A stretch of DNA of 64,000 nucleotides from Bacteroidia bacterium (lineage in GTDB: Bacteria > Bacteroidota > Bacteroidia > Chitinophagales > Chitinophagaceae), in contig JAUIBA010000002.1 of the NCBI GenBank assembly GCA_030427635.1, positions 62,001-126,000 on the forward strand. Direction: 5' to 3'. Position numbers and translations under genes: made by a program. This document shows, piece by piece, positions 60,976 through 64,000 of this stretch. A model generated the notes under the pieces. That model was not told the DNA's origin. It saw nothing but the letters and a program-made list of their open reading frames with translations, and searched no databases. How positions within the stretch are numbered: the first letter of the stretch is position 1; each line of letters begins with the position of its first letter.

Positions 60976-61839
60976 TCATTGCCCGTTTTGCAGCAGTCTG
61001 TGGCGTAGCTCCTCCTTTTCTGCCTTTGTTACCGCGGTAAGATTGCTGATGAGCCAGCCGGAATTTGTATGATTCCTTTTGGCCCTGCTTACGGTAAATG
61101 CCCACCCATCTATACCGTAATAATGAAACATCATATTGCCCGCATGAAGAAAGTGGGTACGCCCGCTGTTTATCAGAGTTATAAGTCGTTGCACCTGAGC
61201 ATCGCCCAGAGCCTGAGGCGTAAATAGCCCGGGTGTATACATCTCTGGTGATAGCAGGCTGCGTAGCGTAGCAAATCCAGAGCCATGGGCTGTCGTAGGT
61301 ATGAAGTTGTCTCTGGCCCTTGTGTCCTGCTGTTTGCCGGCACGTAGTTGTACTGTGTCCGTTGCTGCACTCTGCCCCACTCCGGCTATCATCCAGCAGT
61401 GCGCATCTTGTACCGCCCTCATCTGCAGCACTATGGGCAGCTTATACTTTATCCGGTTTGTCTCAAAAGTACACATGACAGATACATAAAAGTTGCTGTC
61501 AGTAAGTGATACAAAAGCCGGATGTTCTTTATTCAGCACATCGGTAATAAACCTGCCGGTATCCGCACCCCACTGTTGTTGCCCGTCAAACAGGGATCGT
61601 ATCAGCCGGTGCCGGGTAATGAATGAATCGGTACCTACCAGTCGTTTACTTTGCCGGCGCAGGTAAGAGTCCGCCTCATCATTAAAGCGCTCCGCAAATT
61701 CGTCTATCAGTTTTACCTCATACAGAAACAGGCTTTGCTCAGTCCGCTCTATATCAGGTAGTGTACTAACCACCTGTGCCTGTGCCGCATACACGGCACA
61801 GGCGCAAACCATTATCACAATACCAATAACTTTAAGCAT
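60976..61839 (-). CDS. Unknown secreted protein, 287 aa
   Basis: Signal peptide (MLKVIGIVIMVCACAVYAAQA) then a mixed alpha/beta protein; no family recognised. It lies 11 bp after the next upstream gene on the same strand, so the two secreted proteins may be one unit. Confidence 0.6.
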   Translation of the reverse strand: MLKVIGIVIMVCACAVYAAQAQVVSTLPDIERTEQSLFLYEVKLIDEFAERFNDEADSYLRRQSKRLVGTDSFITRHRLIRSLFDGQQQWGADTGRFITDVLNKEHPAFVSLTDSNFYVSVMCTFETNRIKYKLPIVLQMRAVQDAHCWMIAGVGQSAATDTVQLRAGKQQDTRARDNFIPTTAHGSGFATLRSLLSPEMYTPGLFTPQALGDAQVQRLITLINSGRTHFLHAGNMMFHYYGIDGWAFTVSRAKRNHTNSGWLISNLTAVTKAEKEELRHRLLQNGQ

Positions 61840-61850
61840 GCATCATATCA

Positions 61851-62483
61851 CTAATACTGTTCCTCCACACCTATATTACCCAGAAACACCTCTACATAGC
61901 CCTTCTTCATATTACCACTACCGGTCTCCTTTATCTTCACGGTCACCTCCACATGTTTCTGCGTCACATCGCGGTACGTATAGTTTGTTTCTCCGTTCTT
62001 CACACCAGTAAACTCCTGTTCAAAGGCTACCAGACCCATATAGTTGCCGTTCGGCTGTTTGGTAAAGTTACTTACATACTGTGCATTGTGCCATGTTATA
62101 CGCACCTTGTCATATTTCAGACGGTTCAGCCTTTTCAGGTAAGTGCGCACAGGCACAGTTTCCGGCTCTGCCTGGCTTCTGCGGGTTACACTCACTGTGG
62201 CATACTCATTGTTGTTAAAGAGCTTCATTGCCTCATCCACCAGCTTCATGTCAGTCTCTTTCTTTTCAGCCAGTGCTTTTATATACTTTGTGAGTGTCTC
62301 CGTTTTCTGCTCTACCCGCTCATTCAGCTCATTCTTGCTCAGCTTTATGTTGTCAGGAAAGTTAAACATTTCACCCGCCCTTTTTTGTTGGGTGTGTTTG
62401 TCAGCCTTTACGGTTTCGTTTTGCTGTGCCATTGTAAAGAATGGCATTGCTGATATTGCCAGAAGGATTGCTGTCTTTTTCAT
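61851..62483 (-). CDS. Unknown secreted protein, 210 aa
   Basis: Signal peptide KKTAILLAISAMPFFTMAQQ fixes the start at ATG 62483. The mature part begins with a helical charged region (ELNERVEQKTETLTKYIKALAEKKE) and continues as beta strands. No family recognised. Confidence 0.65.
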   Translation of the reverse strand: MKKTAILLAISAMPFFTMAQQNETVKADKHTQQKRAGEMFNFPDNIKLSKNELNERVEQKTETLTKYIKALAEKKETDMKLVDEAMKLFNNNEYATVSVTRRSQAEPETVPVRTYLKRLNRLKYDKVRITWHNAQYVSNFTKQPNGNYMGLVAFEQEFTGVKNGETNYTYRDVTQKHVEVTVKIKETGSGNMKKGYVEVFLGNIGVEEQY

Positions 62484-62569
62484 TTTCTTTGGGTGGTTAT
62501 ATTGTTGCAAAAGTACCATACCGCTATACCATGCTTTATGACGCCGCTCAAGCCCATGCATGATATTTG

Positions 62570-63028
62570 TCAGTATCTGTCCGCTTGGGTAGTTACAAGC
62601 TTTCTTAGCATTTCCAGCGCTACATTCCAGTAAAATGCCAGATGGTTATAAATGCCCTCATTGGCACATTGTGTTATGTTTATGGTCAGTTGGGTGGCAC
62701 TTTTTTCCTGCACCAGACGGAAGGATATGATTGCATGATTTTCCGGCACATCATCCAGGCGGGATAAGGAGCTCAGGTGAGTATATATAAGTAGTTGCTC
62801 CGGCTCACAGGCCAGTATAGTGCCCGTATTTATAAAGCGGGTCTTGTACCATGGTCCCGATATGCTGATGGCACTACCCGGCTTCCAGTCCGTTATTATT
62901 TCCAGCGGCGTTTCGCTCATCCACAGCTGCATGTGTTCAGGTTTGGTCAGTGCATCCCATACAGCTCTTGGTGCCACGTCAATTAGCAACGTTTTAGAAA
63001 AATCCGGTTGTCGGGTCGAGGCAGTCAC
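62570..63028 (-). CDS. SRPBCC/AHSA1-like domain protein
   Basis: 152 aa of the activator-of-Hsp90 ATPase 1-like branch of the SRPBCC fold (SKTLLIDVAPRAVWDALTKPEHMQLWMSE, then ITDWKPGSAISISGPWY). It differs from the other SRPBCC protein at 59801 in sequence and length. Ligand unknown. Confidence 0.8.
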   Translation of the reverse strand: MTASTRQPDFSKTLLIDVAPRAVWDALTKPEHMQLWMSETPLEIITDWKPGSAISISGPWYKTRFINTGTILACEPEQLLIYTHLSSLSRLDDVPENHAIISFRLVQEKSATQLTINITQCANEGIYNHLAFYWNVALEMLRKLVTTQADRY

Positions 63029-63082
63029 GTTATACCCAAAAGTAGTTATAAGGGGAGTCTTAATAGATATTGTCCGGCAGAA

Positions 63083-63859
63083 TTATTGTTTTCCTCCATC
63101 CAGCTTTCTTGAGGCATATTCATAGCCATAGTCATATAGCTTGCGTGCACTGCTTCTGTCAAACATGCTGAACCGGATAAGCTCCGGAGGGTCAAAGAAC
63201 AGATGACACCTGTGTGCTTTCATATACACCACACTGCTCATCAGCAGATGAAAAGAGCGCGATAATATCTGTGCTCTGCCCGGCATACGTTTGTGCAGTT
63301 TCCCTGCAGAGTTTACATGACAGCCTATCAGCAGGTCGCAAGAGTTTTCTATCGGCTCTATTGGCAGGTTGTTCAGTATACCGCCATCCATATAGTGAGC
63401 GCCATCTATGTTCATCGGCGGAAATATAAGGGGCAGGCTTGCCGATGCCATCAGTGCCGTATGCAGTTGCCCCGAGTTAAAGTAATGAGTGGTCCCGTTA
63501 CCAAAGTCAGTAGCAGCTACATGTAGTGGCTTTATCAGTGCCTCAAAACGGTTGTCGGGCAGGTAGCGCTCAAACAGCTGCATAAAGATATCCGTGCTGA
63601 ACCAGCCACCACCTCTGAAGTTGATAAGTGCGAAGAAGTTGGTTTCCCCGGCTATCTCCAGCATTTCTTCCGGTGAGTATCCTGCTGCATAGAATGCGCC
63701 CACTATTGCTCCGGCACTTGTACCTGATATCATAGCCGGGGCTAGTCCATGCTCTTCCAGTGCCTTTATTACGCCCAGGTGTGCTATCCCCCTCAGCCCT
63801 CCGCCCGAAAGGCAAAGTCCTGTCTTGTTGCTGTGAAGAGATGTATTGCCTGCTGGCAT
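63083..63859 (-). CDS. Patatin-like phospholipase
   Basis: 258 aa lipid acyl hydrolase of the RssA/YchK group. Oxyanion loop SGGGLRG at residues 18-24, nucleophile S48 in GTSAG, and the dyad acid D158 in YMDGG. The window ends soon after its start; the last 140 bp (63860-64000) show no gene. Confidence 0.92.
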   Translation of the reverse strand: MPAGNTSLHSNKTGLCLSGGGLRGIAHLGVIKALEEHGLAPAMISGTSAGAIVGAFYAAGYSPEEMLEIAGETNFFALINFRGGGWFSTDIFMQLFERYLPDNRFEALIKPLHVAATDFGNGTTHYFNSGQLHTALMASASLPLIFPPMNIDGAHYMDGGILNNLPIEPIENSCDLLIGCHVNSAGKLHKRMPGRAQILSRSFHLLMSSVVYMKAHRCHLFFDPPELIRFSMFDRSSARKLYDYGYEYASRKLDGGKQ

Positions 63860-64000
63860 TGTGCTTTGTATTCATGCCGCAGCCCTGTGGGGCAGCCGCT
63901 TTGTGTCAATGGCTAAATTATTCTGTTTTTACGATGCAACAAGTTAAATCTGAATGATGATAGTATCTGTTCCATTACTTTTGTCACATACCATGTCTTA

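Noticed and set aside
1-64000. tRNA, rRNA, CRISPR arrays, insertion sequences, toxin-antitoxin or restriction genes
   Set aside because: None could be supported: no cloverleaf-like intergenic sequence, no regular spaced repeats and no transposase-like frames were found.

Overview
The window reads as a chromosomal segment of a Bacteroidota bacterium, most likely Chitinophagales/Chitinophagaceae-like. Support: many promoters carry the Bacteroidota -7 element TAnnTTTG (for example before mqnC, mreB, carB, dps and an ECF sigma gene); one secreted protein ends in a type IX secretion (T9SS) sorting domain; MqnC marks futalosine-route menaquinone synthesis; CarB is the short form that lacks the C-terminal allosteric domain; and there is an Omp85-type outer-membrane protein plus several lipoproteins with a plain lipobox. 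No tRNA, rRNA, CRISPR array, insertion sequence or integrase was seen.

Layout. 1-8.5 kb: the C-terminal part of priA, a LutB-type iron-sulfur protein, a polysaccharide deacetylase-like protein, an M2 metallopeptidase lipoprotein, a GT39-like membrane protein with a small partner, and an MscS channel. 8.6-12.7 kb: a TetR regulator followed by two thiolases, a short-chain dehydrogenase and a DUF2798 membrane protein; the same palindrome lies before the regulator and before the first thiolase. 12.8-25 kb: an alpha/beta hydrolase, a TSUP permease, thymidine kinase, two tandem lipoprotein-protease paralogues (one with its catalytic Ser replaced by Thr), an S41 peptidase, a thioredoxin-fold protein, an ECF sigma factor and unknown envelope proteins. 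25-33 kb: an LtaS-like phosphotransferase, three DinB/YfiT-fold proteins around a Dps ferritin, and an ECF sigma/anti-sigma/DUF4097 operon. 33-42 kb: an Omp85 protein, mqnC, an M16 peptidase homologue without its zinc motif, an acyl-CoA thioesterase, a T9SS cargo protein and carB. 42.6-45.1 kb: mreB-mreC-mreD.

45.1-57.8 kb is the notable region. A single minus-strand operon encodes a contractile phage-type particle: protease/scaffold, HK97-fold capsid, holin-like protein, CHAP endopeptidase, DUF2586-type sheath, tube, tail-assembly chaperone (with a probable -1 frameshift), short tape measure, hub, spike, baseplate proteins and a terminal fibre-like protein. No terminase, portal, head-tail connector, integrase or repressor is visible. 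The operon ends with its stop codon overlapping that of mreD, exactly where Bacteroidota usually have PBP2 (mrdA) and rodA. The first gene has an in-frame TAG followed by 55 further codons that look fully coding. The operon therefore looks like a virion-like particle without DNA packaging: a domesticated headed tailocin, part of a split prophage, or a prophage in early decay.

57.8-64 kb: a non-coding control region of about 600 bp rich in palindromes, then a small lipoprotein, dinB (Pol IV), two SRPBCC proteins, a Crp/Fnr-family regulator, two unknown secreted proteins and a patatin-like phospholipase.
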